Shown in pieces: positions 26,144-33,880 of a DNA stretch of 64,000 nt; within the stretch, counting starts at the first letter, position 1, and every line of letters starts with the position of its first letter. This stretch comes from Desulfocapsa sp050291935. GTDB lineage: Bacteria > Desulfobacterota > Desulfobulbia > Desulfobulbales > Desulfocapsaceae. The stretch spans positions 1 to 64,000 of the forward strand of contig JBNKKR010000007.1 in assembly GCA_050291935.1 (NCBI GenBank), in the 5' to 3' direction. The notes under the pieces are model-generated. The model saw only the letters and a list, made by a program, of their open reading frames with translations, did not search any database and had not been told where the DNA came from. Both the position numbers and the translations under genes were made by a program.

Positions 26144-27355
26144 ATGGTGAAAATCATAATAGAAGATGCGGAGTTTGAACCTGTAAAACTTCTGGTTGTT
26201 GATGACTCTTGGGTGTTGCGGCGTGTGTTGCGTGGTACCCTTTCGCAGAGGGAAGAAATCCAGATAGTTGGTGAGGCAACTAATGGAGTCGAGGCACTGG
26301 ATCTTGTCTTAAAGCTTCAACCAGATGTTATTCTTCTTGATGTGGAAATGCCAGTGATGGATGGATTGACCACCCTGCAGCATTTAATGATCCATACGCC
26401 CACACCGGTAATTATGCTTTCTTCTTTAAGCAAATGGGGAAGCCCTCGCTGCTTTGATGCGTTAAAGTATGGGGCCACAGATTTTGTCTCTAAAAATATA
26501 TTTTTTCAGGATATTGATGGGACAGCGCATTCAAAACTTGTGGTTGGGAAGATTTTAGCTGCGGCTGCGACAACGGTGAGTTCCGTTGACCCCATGCGGA
26601 TGAACGCAAAAAGTGCTTCTCCAACAGTTATTGAACGGGTTGTTTTTTGTGAAGAGTGTGGAACTCGTAATAGTGTAAAGACATCACCCACCGAGGCATA
26701 TTCCATAAGGTGTGTAAATTGCGGTGACGAGATCACCCCTGTCCTTGATCAGCGTTTTCGAAGAATGAATTATGTGAGCGTTATTGGGGCAGGAAAGAGT
26801 AGCTATGGGAATTTATTAAAGATCCTGCCGGAGTTGAGCCCTGACATGGGCGGTGCACTTTTTATTACGGTTTTGGATGAAATGGAACATGTGAAATCAT
26901 TTGTGAAATATTTGGATTCCATAAGTGATTTTCAAGTAACTGTTGGGGAAAATGGCGTCACTGTCGAGGGCGGATTTTGTTATCTTTTTTCCGGTGAGCA
27001 ACGGGTTACTCTTTCACCTTATTCCGGTTCCTACAATTTGAAGATTGAAAATAGAAATGAGATGGAGAGTGAGGGGATTGATACTCTCATGACCTCTGTG
27101 AGTGCACTTCTTGGGGATAAGGTCCTTGGTATTCTTCTCTCCGGTGACAATACGGATGGCCAATACGGTTTGAAACAGATTTTGCTCCACAATGGAACTG
27201 CTTTGTTATTAAACCCAAAATATTGTTTACAAAAAAGCATGGTTGATGGCTTGGCTGCCAAATATAAAATAGCGGACGGTCTGGATGAGTTTGGTCTGGC
27301 TGCAGAAATCAAAAAAAATCATTTCTTAAACAAGGAACGAGTGGTCACTGCCTGA
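26144..27355 (+). CDS. Receiver protein with zinc ribbon and degenerate CheB-type methylesterase domain
   Basis: 403 residues; the ATG at 26144 follows AAAGG. Residues 14-135 are an intact receiver domain (LLVVDDS, phospho-acceptor Asp66 in DVILLDVEMP, Lys117). Residues 169-193 form a CxxC...CxxC zinc ribbon (Cys169, 172, 190, 193). Residues 210-392 resemble the CheB methylesterase domain, but the Ser of the GAS motif is Gly217 and the active-site His region reads FITVLDEMEH; only the Asp (Asp338 in SGDNTDGQYG) is kept. So it is CheB-shaped but probably not a methylesterase. No chemotaxis genes are nearby. The next gene encodes a PilZ protein. Confidence 0.72.
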   Translation: MVKIIIEDAEFEPVKLLVVDDSWVLRRVLRGTLSQREEIQIVGEATNGVEALDLVLKLQPDVILLDVEMPVMDGLTTLQHLMIHTPTPVIMLSSLSKWGSPRCFDALKYGATDFVSKNIFFQDIDGTAHSKLVVGKILAAAATTVSSVDPMRMNAKSASPTVIERVVFCEECGTRNSVKTSPTEAYSIRCVNCGDEITPVLDQRFRRMNYVSVIGAGKSSYGNLLKILPELSPDMGGALFITVLDEMEHVKSFVKYLDSISDFQVTVGENGVTVEGGFCYLFSGEQRVTLSPYSGSYNLKIENRNEMESEGIDTLMTSVSALLGDKVLGILLSGDNTDGQYGLKQILLHNGTALLLNPKYCLQKSMVDGLAAKYKIADGLDEFGLAAEIKKNHFLNKERVVTA

Positions 27356-27456
27356 TCCATTTTTCAGCGTATTTAAAGATAATTACCAATGAATGTTTCT
27401 AATGATTGAGCGGATATTCTTTATTGATTTTGTTTACTTTGATGGGAGTGGTGGAA

Positions 27457-27852
27457 ATGGATGATGCAACCAAAGCGATGCAGCGAAAGCATCAGCGAGT
27501 GATTGTTGATATGATGATAGAGGTGAGTCTGCTGCCCAGCGATGACTCAGCAGATACCGATATTTCAACGTTCTCCTGTACTGGCCGGGATATCAGTGGG
27601 GGAGGAATTTCTTTTTATGGAGATGTGTTGTATTCTGAGTATTCTCTTCTCAGGCTTCAAATCCCTCTGCAAACAACAGATGCAAATGACCACGAACAGT
27701 TGGAAATGATAAAGGTTATGGGCAAGGTTATGTGGTCCAGAAAGAAAAAGCATGAGGATAGCGGCTATGCGACAGGAGTGCAATTTCTCAATATTTATGA
27801 GAACGATTTTAAGCTGCTGGATGAATATGTGAAAAAGCAGCAAATTGTTTAA
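27457..27852 (+). CDS. PilZ-domain protein (putative c-di-GMP binding)
   Basis: 131 residues from the ATG at 27457, which has GGGAG eight bases upstream; in-frame starts at 27406 and 27442 are less supported. The two c-di-GMP contact motifs are visible: RKHQR near residue 10 (RxxxR) and DISGGGISF near residue 42 (D/NxSxxG). The barrel continues VMGKVMWSRKK and ATGVQFLNI. PilZ proteins sense c-di-GMP and act on motility, secretion or polysaccharide export. The short gap after the CheB-like gene suggests co-expression. Confidence 0.82.
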   Translation: MDDATKAMQRKHQRVIVDMMIEVSLLPSDDSADTDISTFSCTGRDISGGGISFYGDVLYSEYSLLRLQIPLQTTDANDHEQLEMIKVMGKVMWSRKKKHEDSGYATGVQFLNIYENDFKLLDEYVKKQQIV

Positions 27853-27900
27853 TGCGGAGTTTGACAGCCTGCACTCGTGTAGAGGGAGTTTTGGACACTA

Positions 27901-29514
27901 TTAGGAGGTGGTTTTTGAAGTCATAATGCTCAGGATTGCCTGTGGAATGGTATCTTGTAATTCTGAAGCACTGTAGCCAAAGCCAAGTTTTTCATAGAGA
28001 ATATCCCCAGCAATACCATGCAAAAAGACTCCCGCAGCGGAAGCTTCTTCACAACTCAAACCTTGACATAACAGCCCTCCGATGACCCCAGTGAGAACAT
28101 CTCCCATGCCACCAGTTGCCATGCCCGGATTACCGCTTGTGTTGATGTAGGTGTGGCCTGAAGAAGAAGTGATAATGGTACCGGCCCCTTTAAGCACCAT
28201 GATACAATCATTCCTGTTCATCGAATAAAAATCGCAGGCTACCTTTGCGGCTTGCACCCGGTTATCTTGAATCTCCTCTATGGTTTTTCCAATGAGTCTC
28301 GCCATTTCTCCGGGATGAGGGGTGAAAATACGTGGACCGGCGGCTACGGCAAGTGATTCTCGGTTTGCAGCCAGAATATTTAAGGCATCCGCATCAAGCA
28401 CCATCGGTTTGCGAATGGTTTGGTACAGATCCATTACAAGTTCTGCGGTGCTTGGGTTAGTGCCGATTCCAGGCCCTAGAATAATAGCCTTTTTGTCATC
28501 CAGTCCCTGCTTAATGTTAACAAGATCAGCAGCCGTCAAGCAAGTTGCAGACTCATGGAGTGGGATGGTCATGGCTTCAACAAGTAGACTCTCATAGATC
28601 GCATTGAGCTCTTTGGGTGCAAAAAGAGTGACTAAGCCAGTACCCGTTCTAAGCCCACTCTTCGCTGCGAGAACCGCTGCTCCTGTTTTTCCAATGGATC
28701 CGGCCAGGACTGCCAGGTGACCGTGGCTTCCTTTGTGGACATTTTCTACCCTTTTTAACGGTTGGATAATCCTCGAAACTGTTTCTTTATCCAGAAGTTC
28801 CGTGGTGATCTTCGCTTTTTCCATGCATTCTGGTGGAATGCCAATATCGATAACCTTGATTTTACCAGAAAATTCAGGGCCATGGTGGAGCACATGTCCA
28901 GGTTTTGCACAACTATATGTCGCAGTGTAGTCGGCACGGACACAGATCTCTTGGATCTTTCCATTATTTGAATCCATTCCGGAAGGGATATCCACCGATA
29001 CAACGGGCAGACCGCGCACTGAGTCAGAAGAGTTAATAAAGCGTATTACCTCTGCAAAGTGACCGGTGACTGGTCTTGAAAGACCGGTTCCAAATAGGGC
29101 GTCAACAATGGAATAGCATGGTTTTCCCCGACTTACGAACTGTTTGTATAAAACGGGAAGTGTTTTTACCCGGGATTCACTATCAATAATATGAAAAGGT
29201 AAACGGAGCTTTCGTACGATACGCATATTGGTAGCTGCGTCACCGGTGAGGGAATCGGGCTTCACAAGGAAAAAAAAGATAGGCTGACAGCCCCGTTGAT
29301 GTAAATGCCTGCCAATCACCAGGCCATCGCCACCATTGTTGCCAGGCCCAATAAAGATAAGTGCAAATGAATTGGTGGGTGTTCCCAACTCCTTAGCCAT
29401 CATCCGAGTTGTGCCAACACCGGCATTTTCCATCAGAGTGATTCCTGGAATATGAAAATCTTTTATGGCACTCTGATCAAGTCTTCGCGTTTCCTGGGCG
29501 TTGGGAAGCTTCAT
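27901..29514 (-). CDS. nnr: Bifunctional NAD(P)H-hydrate repair enzyme (epimerase plus ADP-dependent dehydratase)
   Basis: 537 residues. The N-terminal YjeF_N domain (about 1-215) has FIGPGNNGGDGLVIGRHL and VDIPSGMDSNNG. The C-terminal ribokinase-like domain (about 225-537) has LAVLAGSIGKTGAAVLAA, KPMVLDADALNILA, TPHPGEMARL and NPGMATGGMGDVLTGVIGG. The enzyme repairs hydrated NADH and NADPH. It is the last gene of a minus-strand set with the two roadblock-like genes upstream, 28 bp away. Confidence 0.95.
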   Translation of the reverse strand: MKLPNAQETRRLDQSAIKDFHIPGITLMENAGVGTTRMMAKELGTPTNSFALIFIGPGNNGGDGLVIGRHLHQRGCQPIFFFLVKPDSLTGDAATNMRIVRKLRLPFHIIDSESRVKTLPVLYKQFVSRGKPCYSIVDALFGTGLSRPVTGHFAEVIRFINSSDSVRGLPVVSVDIPSGMDSNNGKIQEICVRADYTATYSCAKPGHVLHHGPEFSGKIKVIDIGIPPECMEKAKITTELLDKETVSRIIQPLKRVENVHKGSHGHLAVLAGSIGKTGAAVLAAKSGLRTGTGLVTLFAPKELNAIYESLLVEAMTIPLHESATCLTAADLVNIKQGLDDKKAIILGPGIGTNPSTAELVMDLYQTIRKPMVLDADALNILAANRESLAVAAGPRIFTPHPGEMARLIGKTIEEIQDNRVQAAKVACDFYSMNRNDCIMVLKGAGTIITSSSGHTYINTSGNPGMATGGMGDVLTGVIGGLLCQGLSCEEASAAGVFLHGIAGDILYEKLGFGYSASELQDTIPQAILSIMTSKTTS

Positions 29515-29542
29515 GGTGATGTTTCTTTAGGTATGGAAATAA

Positions 29543-29875
29543 TCAGCTAAGGGTACGGAGGAAAGAAATTGTCGAATCTGCCACCGTTTGCGGGTCACTT
29601 GCCGGGTGTTTGATAATTCCTAAATAGTAACGACCCAGTGAAAAAACAAGAATATTATCCCCAGATTGCCGCTCAATACAACAGTAGATATACTTTCTGC
29701 CCTGCAGGTCGTCCTCCAATGATTCACAAAGCTTAGCAGTGGTTACAATGGAAGAAGAAAGGATAACAGCATCTTCATAATTTTCGCTTACCACATAGCC
29801 ATCATTACGAATCAGCATATAGTTGGATACACCCTCGATATCAGCAAGTCTTGAAAAGTCCTTTGTTGTTGCCAT
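29543..29875 (-). CDS. Roadblock/LC7-domain protein (MglB-like)
   Basis: 110 residues. The order of strands and helices, with LADIEGVSNYMLIRNDGYVV at the N-terminus and NILVFSLGRYYLGIIKH in the middle, fits a roadblock/LC7 fold. Proteins of this kind (for example MglB) regulate small Ras-like GTPases. No MglA-like GTPase is encoded in the window. The start is one base after the stop of the upstream roadblock-type gene, so the two are probably translated together. Confidence 0.6.
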   Translation of the reverse strand: MATTKDFSRLADIEGVSNYMLIRNDGYVVSENYEDAVILSSSIVTTAKLCESLEDDLQGRKYIYCCIERQSGDNILVFSLGRYYLGIIKHPASDPQTVADSTISFLRTLS

Positions 29876-29876
29876 T

Positions 29877-30536
29877 CTATTTGCTTTCTCCGGCTAATGA
29901 TTGTAAGTTTTCATTGAAAAGGCCTCTGGATACTTCGTCGTCAATCTCTCTTTCCAGAATGGTCAAAAGCTTCGGTAGGGTTTCAAGGGAAGGAGAAAGT
30001 TCGCTCCATTTTTCAATGGCATCAACAAAAACAAGTTCGGCGACAGGGCCGATGTGGCGCGCAAGCTCCTCCTGAATCTGCCGCAGAGGTCCCTGCAACT
30101 CAGATTCATCATTGAGTAATACATCAACAAGTGATTCTTTCTTTTCTGTCGATTCAGCGGGGGATTCTTCAGCTTCTTGGAAAAAATCATCATCCTCATC
30201 CTGTTCAATATTTAACGCCATTTGTACGGTCATTTTTACCATACCTGGACTGAGGGATGGGTGATGGAAGAGAAAGAGCCACTGGTTATCTTCGAAGAGA
30301 ATTCCAAAGAGAATAAGATCCTTAAAACTGACCTGCAGACTGCCCACATCGTGAAAATGGATGGCCAACATGGATATGACTTTGTTCAGTTTAACACTGA
30401 CCTGAAGCAGCGAGTCATCGTCACCTATCCCATCAGTTTGATTAGAATAAATTCCTTTTTCAGCGCTGTAAAGAAAGCCCCCATCGACCTCTGGAAGGCT
30501 TGCAATGATATCGCTTAATTTGGATTCGTAATCCAT
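29877..30536 (-). CDS. Roadblock-like protein with C-terminal helical domain
   Basis: 219 residues from the ATG at 30536; an upstream start at 30575 is less likely. The first 110 residues (LPEVDGGFLYSAEKGIYSN...LILFGILFEDNQWLFLFHH) look like a divergent roadblock/LC7 fold. An acidic linker (DEDDDFFQEAEESPAEST) follows. The last 70 residues are helical, with LARHIGPVAELVFVDAIEKW, a motif I associate with small C-terminal domains of regulatory proteins (DUF8082-like, from memory). Coupled to the MglB-like gene; function unknown. Confidence 0.55.
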   Translation of the reverse strand: MDYESKLSDIIASLPEVDGGFLYSAEKGIYSNQTDGIGDDDSLLQVSVKLNKVISMLAIHFHDVGSLQVSFKDLILFGILFEDNQWLFLFHHPSLSPGMVKMTVQMALNIEQDEDDDFFQEAEESPAESTEKKESLVDVLLNDESELQGPLRQIQEELARHIGPVAELVFVDAIEKWSELSPSLETLPKLLTILEREIDDEVSRGLFNENLQSLAGESK

Positions 30537-30872
30537 GATAACTCCAAAATAGATTAGATTTATGATATGATTCAACGGAATTGTGAGACAATCTCCTTTG
30601 GTTAGAGTGTATATTGAAGGATGGTGGCTGTCAAGGAAAAATATATATGGAATCAGGTGGTTAAATAATTGTCATATACTTGTAATATCAAAGGCTACTT
30701 TGAAAAGCCGGTATTAGATTTGCGTCAAAGGAATGTAAATAATAAAAAAGCTTAGTATATTAAATAGATGTGGCTTGTAGGGTCAAAATGTGCGTTTATA
30801 TTTTTGATGGTGATCAAGCAGCTAAGTCAATCGGCGCTTTTTCAAAGTAGCCTAAAATAGGATTGTTTTGAT
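30537..30872. other. Intergenic region of 336 bp with inverted-end element
   Basis: Region between the divergent roadblock and DUF166 genes. It is AT-rich and has no credible gene. Bases 30692-30853 form an element with inverted ends (separate entry), and its right end stops 19 bp before the DUF166 start codon. The outer 150 bp on the left is plain sequence. Confidence 0.5.
30692..30853. repeat. 162-bp element with terminal inverted repeats (possible MITE or relic)
   Basis: AGGCTACTTTGAAAA at 30692-30706 reappears exactly inverted as TTTTCAAAGTAGCCT at 30839-30853. Pairing continues imperfectly inward for about ten more bases (AGCCGGTATT against AATCGGCGC). The interior of about 130 bp has no ORF. 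No clear target-site duplication is seen. No second copy was noticed in the window. Alternatives are a large hairpin RNA or a paired operator. Confidence 0.5.
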
Positions 30873-31490
30873 ATGGATATAGTTGTATTTCAAGAAAAAA
30901 AATCAGCAGAAGCGAAAATTGCGGGTGTTCGGCGTTATGGAAAAGGAATTGTGCTACAAAAGGTTGTTTCCATTGATGCACAGTTATCGGATTTTATTGA
31001 TGATCCTGAAGATTATATCAGTGACTTATGGAATGCTGATCTTGTATTAAACTACTTAAAACATCCTGATCTGGTGGATCACCTTATCATGCTATGCAGA
31101 GAGCAGGGTGTGGTAGTTATTTCACCAGGAATAGGGGGAAGTGGTTTTACCCCTTTTACATGTTGTGGACTCGGTAGGAATAGTGCGCTTGGTTCTTATG
31201 GAGAGCAGTTTGGTATTCCGGAGTACAGAATAGAGCTACAGGGAGATATCATTTCGGCCATTGAAGTGCTGCGTGGCGCACCTTGCGGTGCAACGTGGGA
31301 TGGGTTGCACGATTATATCGGTTCCACAGTGGATGATGTTTTAGTACGTTTGCCAAGACAAGTGCAATATTTTTGTACAGCAGATCCCAGCGCTTTTGAT
31401 CCGATTTCTGGGAAAAGTAGTGTTCATTATGCTGGCTACGTACATATTGCGGCCCTTAATAAAGCACTATCTGAGGCAAAGAAAAGTTAG
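30873..31490 (+). CDS. DUF166 family protein (DfsP-like)
   Basis: 205 residues. The sequence has the features I recall of PF02593/DUF166, present in methanogens and Desulfobacterota: LWNADLVLNYLKHPDL, VVVISPGIGG, TPFTCCGLGR with paired Cys, and LRGAPCGATWDGL with another Cys. Some homologues are annotated as selenoproteins; here Cys is used and there is no in-frame TGA. Function is not established; conserved Cys suggest redox or metal binding. The gene is convergent with lptF and overlaps it by four bases. No ribosome binding site is obvious. Confidence 0.65.
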   Translation: MDIVVFQEKKSAEAKIAGVRRYGKGIVLQKVVSIDAQLSDFIDDPEDYISDLWNADLVLNYLKHPDLVDHLIMLCREQGVVVISPGIGGSGFTPFTCCGLGRNSALGSYGEQFGIPEYRIELQGDIISAIEVLRGAPCGATWDGLHDYIGSTVDDVLVRLPRQVQYFCTADPSAFDPISGKSSVHYAGYVHIAALNKALSEAKKS

Positions 31491-32965
31491 ACTGCTTCTT
31501 TATCTCCATCAAGGAGATCTTTACAAAACTTGCAGGGTTCAAATCCCGATTGGATGGCAAGTGTGACATCTTTAAACTCAATTGTACAGAATTTGCAGTA
31601 GTAATGTTCGCAGCCGGGGACATGAAAAACATGACTGTTGACATTACCGTGAATGGTTCCTTCCGTTAAATAGTTGGATGATTTTCGAAGGGCATCTACC
31701 CTGCTTGTTTGTAATGAAATAGATGGTTTTGAAGAGCTATCATGGTCGTTCTTCTTCTTTCTGCCAACATGCTGCTTGATAAAACCTATGCTTCTTCTGA
31801 AAAAGAGGACAAAAAACGTTTTGAAAGATTCTGGGATAGCAGAACGTTCCATTCCGGTTTGTCGTATGGTATATAGGGTTATCAGGAAGAATGCACTGTT
31901 AGGTAACCACATACCTATGTAGACTGGTAGTTGAGTGTCATCTGCCAGAGATTTGCCAAGGGAGAAAAGGACATAATAAAAAACAAAAAAACCTAAACCC
32001 AAAGGGATACCAATTGCTTTTTTCCCGGGGCCGGCCAATAGACCAAGAGGTAAACCAAGGAGGCTTAGAATAAAACAACCCACAGGTAAGGTGAGTCGCT
32101 TATGCATGGTAATAAGTCTTTTTTTGCCAACTTTTGTATCTGTTCCAAACTGATTAGCTGACTCTCTTAGTTGGGCAAGGGTCATGGCATCTTCGGAGAG
32201 CTGGGTGACGTCATTCCCATCAAAGACGGTGGGAGTTTGCAGAGGAATGTTCAGGGTGTAGGTATTAAAACTGACCACCTGCGAGCGGGTTTCGTCTGGT
32301 CTATGCAGAGATCCGTCGAATAGGTTGATGGTTACCATCATCTTGTCGATGAAAGCAGTCATATTCCCATGTTTTGACATGGTTATGGTGGGGTAGACCT
32401 GCCCCCGCATATCTGAAACCCAGACATTCTTCCATTCGCCACTCTTTTTATCAATGGAGTCAACATATACAACAAGATCACCCAGCGCCTCGGTAAACTG
32501 ATTTTCTTTAATGCCTTTGTCGATCTTTTCCTTTGCCAATTGAAACATCAGTTGTTTCATCGCTATTTCTGACTTTGGAATCAGGCTGATTGAAAAAAAA
32601 GCGGCAATAAGGGCGATGCAAAGAGATACTATGATAACGGGTGGCAGCATTTGGTAAAGACTTATACCACTTGCCCTAAAGGCTAAAATTTCTGCATCTG
32701 TTGAAAGTCTGGTAAAAGAGATGATCACCCCCATCATAGCGGCCATGGGGATGGAATAGAGAAACATATTTGGAAAGAGATAACAAAATAACCGCACAAA
32801 ATCAGGGAAATTGATATCGAGTTCCAATACAACATTTAAAAACGGGATCAGCTTAACGAGGAAAAATACCGAGTTCATTATCAGAAAACTGGCAAAAAAA
32901 GGAGCCAGCATCTCTGTTGCCAGATAGCTGTAGAGGAGCGTTGGTATTTTTGCGGATCTTGTCAT
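31487..32965 (-). CDS. LptF/LptG-family permease with C-terminal Ada-like metal-binding extension
   Basis: 492 residues, about 100 more than usual. Residues 1-385 match LptF/LptG: an N-terminal helix region (LLYSYLATEMLAPFFASFLI), three further helices, a periplasmic beta-jellyroll part (about 140-280), then helices containing HKRLTLPVGCFILSLLGLPLGL. These proteins form the membrane core of the LptB2FG lipopolysaccharide extractor. The tail from about residue 430 holds SHVFHVPGCEHYYC...GFEPCKFCKD with Cys452, 457, 460, 478 and 481, resembling the metal-binding domain at the Ada N-terminus. No second lptF/G gene follows. Confidence 0.82.
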   Translation of the reverse strand: MTRSAKIPTLLYSYLATEMLAPFFASFLIMNSVFFLVKLIPFLNVVLELDINFPDFVRLFCYLFPNMFLYSIPMAAMMGVIISFTRLSTDAEILAFRASGISLYQMLPPVIIVSLCIALIAAFFSISLIPKSEIAMKQLMFQLAKEKIDKGIKENQFTEALGDLVVYVDSIDKKSGEWKNVWVSDMRGQVYPTITMSKHGNMTAFIDKMMVTINLFDGSLHRPDETRSQVVSFNTYTLNIPLQTPTVFDGNDVTQLSEDAMTLAQLRESANQFGTDTKVGKKRLITMHKRLTLPVGCFILSLLGLPLGLLAGPGKKAIGIPLGLGFFVFYYVLFSLGKSLADDTQLPVYIGMWLPNSAFFLITLYTIRQTGMERSAIPESFKTFFVLFFRRSIGFIKQHVGRKKKNDHDSSSKPSISLQTSRVDALRKSSNYLTEGTIHGNVNSHVFHVPGCEHYYCKFCTIEFKDVTLAIQSGFEPCKFCKDLLDGDKEAV

Positions 32966-33150
32966 GGAGCTACGTATCTATAAGTAAAGCAGTTGTTTTA
33001 TTTTAGAAGTGACAAAATTTCCATAAATCCATGGTCGAGAAAAGAGGCCAGCGATCAATTTTCAGCAGAATGTAGCGGATATTTTAAAAGCTCACAAGAA
33101 AGAAAAGGAATACCGGCTTAATGGGGGGTAAAAAAAACAATATAGAATGA

Positions 33151-33618
33151 TCATTGAACAGGCGTGAGAGGGGCTTTTTCATCATCAAACTGTAATGCCT
33201 CGACGAGTTTTCCAAGGCTGCTTTCCAGTTCAGCAAGTTCTTTTTGGGAGAGTTTACTTAGACCACTACTCAACTTGCCTTCAGGAGGTGAAGGTGCCTT
33301 TTGCAATACGGCTTTTCCTTCTTCGCTGAGATAGAGACGAACTGCGCGTTGATCCGATTTGCTTCTATTGCGATAGACCAGATTCCTATCTTCAAGTTTG
33401 TCCAACATGTTTGAGCAGGTGGACCTGTGGATGGATAGAGCTGTGGCAAGTTCAGATACTCTTATGCCAGGATTATTGTTGACTTCGTGCAGCATCCAGA
33501 GCCGAACGCTGGATAATCCACAGGCATTTTCTACGCGTTTTGAATGGGCTTGAATGGCCCTGAAAATGATTCTAAGCTGCTGGGTAACAGCGCTTTCTTT
33601 GTCTATTTGGCTTACCAA
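33151..33618 (-). CDS. MarR-family transcriptional regulator
   Basis: 155 residues with a winged helix: helix NNPGIRVSELATALSIHR, recognition region STCSNMLDKLEDRNLVYR and wing NRSKSDQRAVRLYLSEEGKAVL. MarR proteins are dimers that usually repress nearby genes. The gene is downstream of proVWX on the same strand. Some MarR-type regulators (OpuR, EctR, from memory) control osmoprotectant genes, so control of proVWX is plausible. The Pro/Ser-rich SPPEGKLSSGL part is not typical of the family. Confidence 0.88.
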   Translation of the reverse strand: MVSQIDKESAVTQQLRIIFRAIQAHSKRVENACGLSSVRLWMLHEVNNNPGIRVSELATALSIHRSTCSNMLDKLEDRNLVYRNRSKSDQRAVRLYLSEEGKAVLQKAPSPPEGKLSSGLSKLSQKELAELESSLGKLVEALQFDDEKAPLTPVQ

Positions 33619-33815
33619 TTATTACCTCTTGAAATAGACGTCGTTAAAAAAAATCGTATAGGAGATTAGTAACTTAACGGGCACTTGGAGTTTTTGTGTT
33701 ATCAGAGGATACACTTGCAAACAATCAGGCAAACCGCCCAATTTACCGAAGCATACCCTATCCAGCAACTACTCAGCACGGGATAATAATTGATTTTGTA
33801 CTTTTAGAAAACAGA

Positions 33816-33849
33816 ATAAATGGTGGAGAGTAAATTCTCCACCATTTAT
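33816..33849 (-). terminator. Perfect 14-bp inverted repeat downstream of proX
   Basis: ATAAATGGTGGAGA and TCTCCACCATTTAT are separated by the six bases GTAAAT, a perfect hairpin 31 bp after the proX stop. On the minus strand it is followed by TCTGTTTTC, a weak T tract, so it may act as the terminator of the proVWX operon. Palindromic, so it could work on both strands. The rest of 33619-33880 shows no gene. Confidence 0.6.
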
Positions 33850-33880
33850 GTTACAGACTAAAGGTAACCTTGTAAAAAAG

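Noticed and set aside
30537..30872. 6S RNA or tmRNA in the intergenic region
   Set aside because: The inverted ends are suggestive, but neither the central bubble of 6S nor the tRNA-like part of tmRNA can be found.
31540..31560. tRNA T-arm-like sequence GGTTCAAATCCC
   Set aside because: It lies in the lptF coding frame and no acceptor or anticodon arms surround it.
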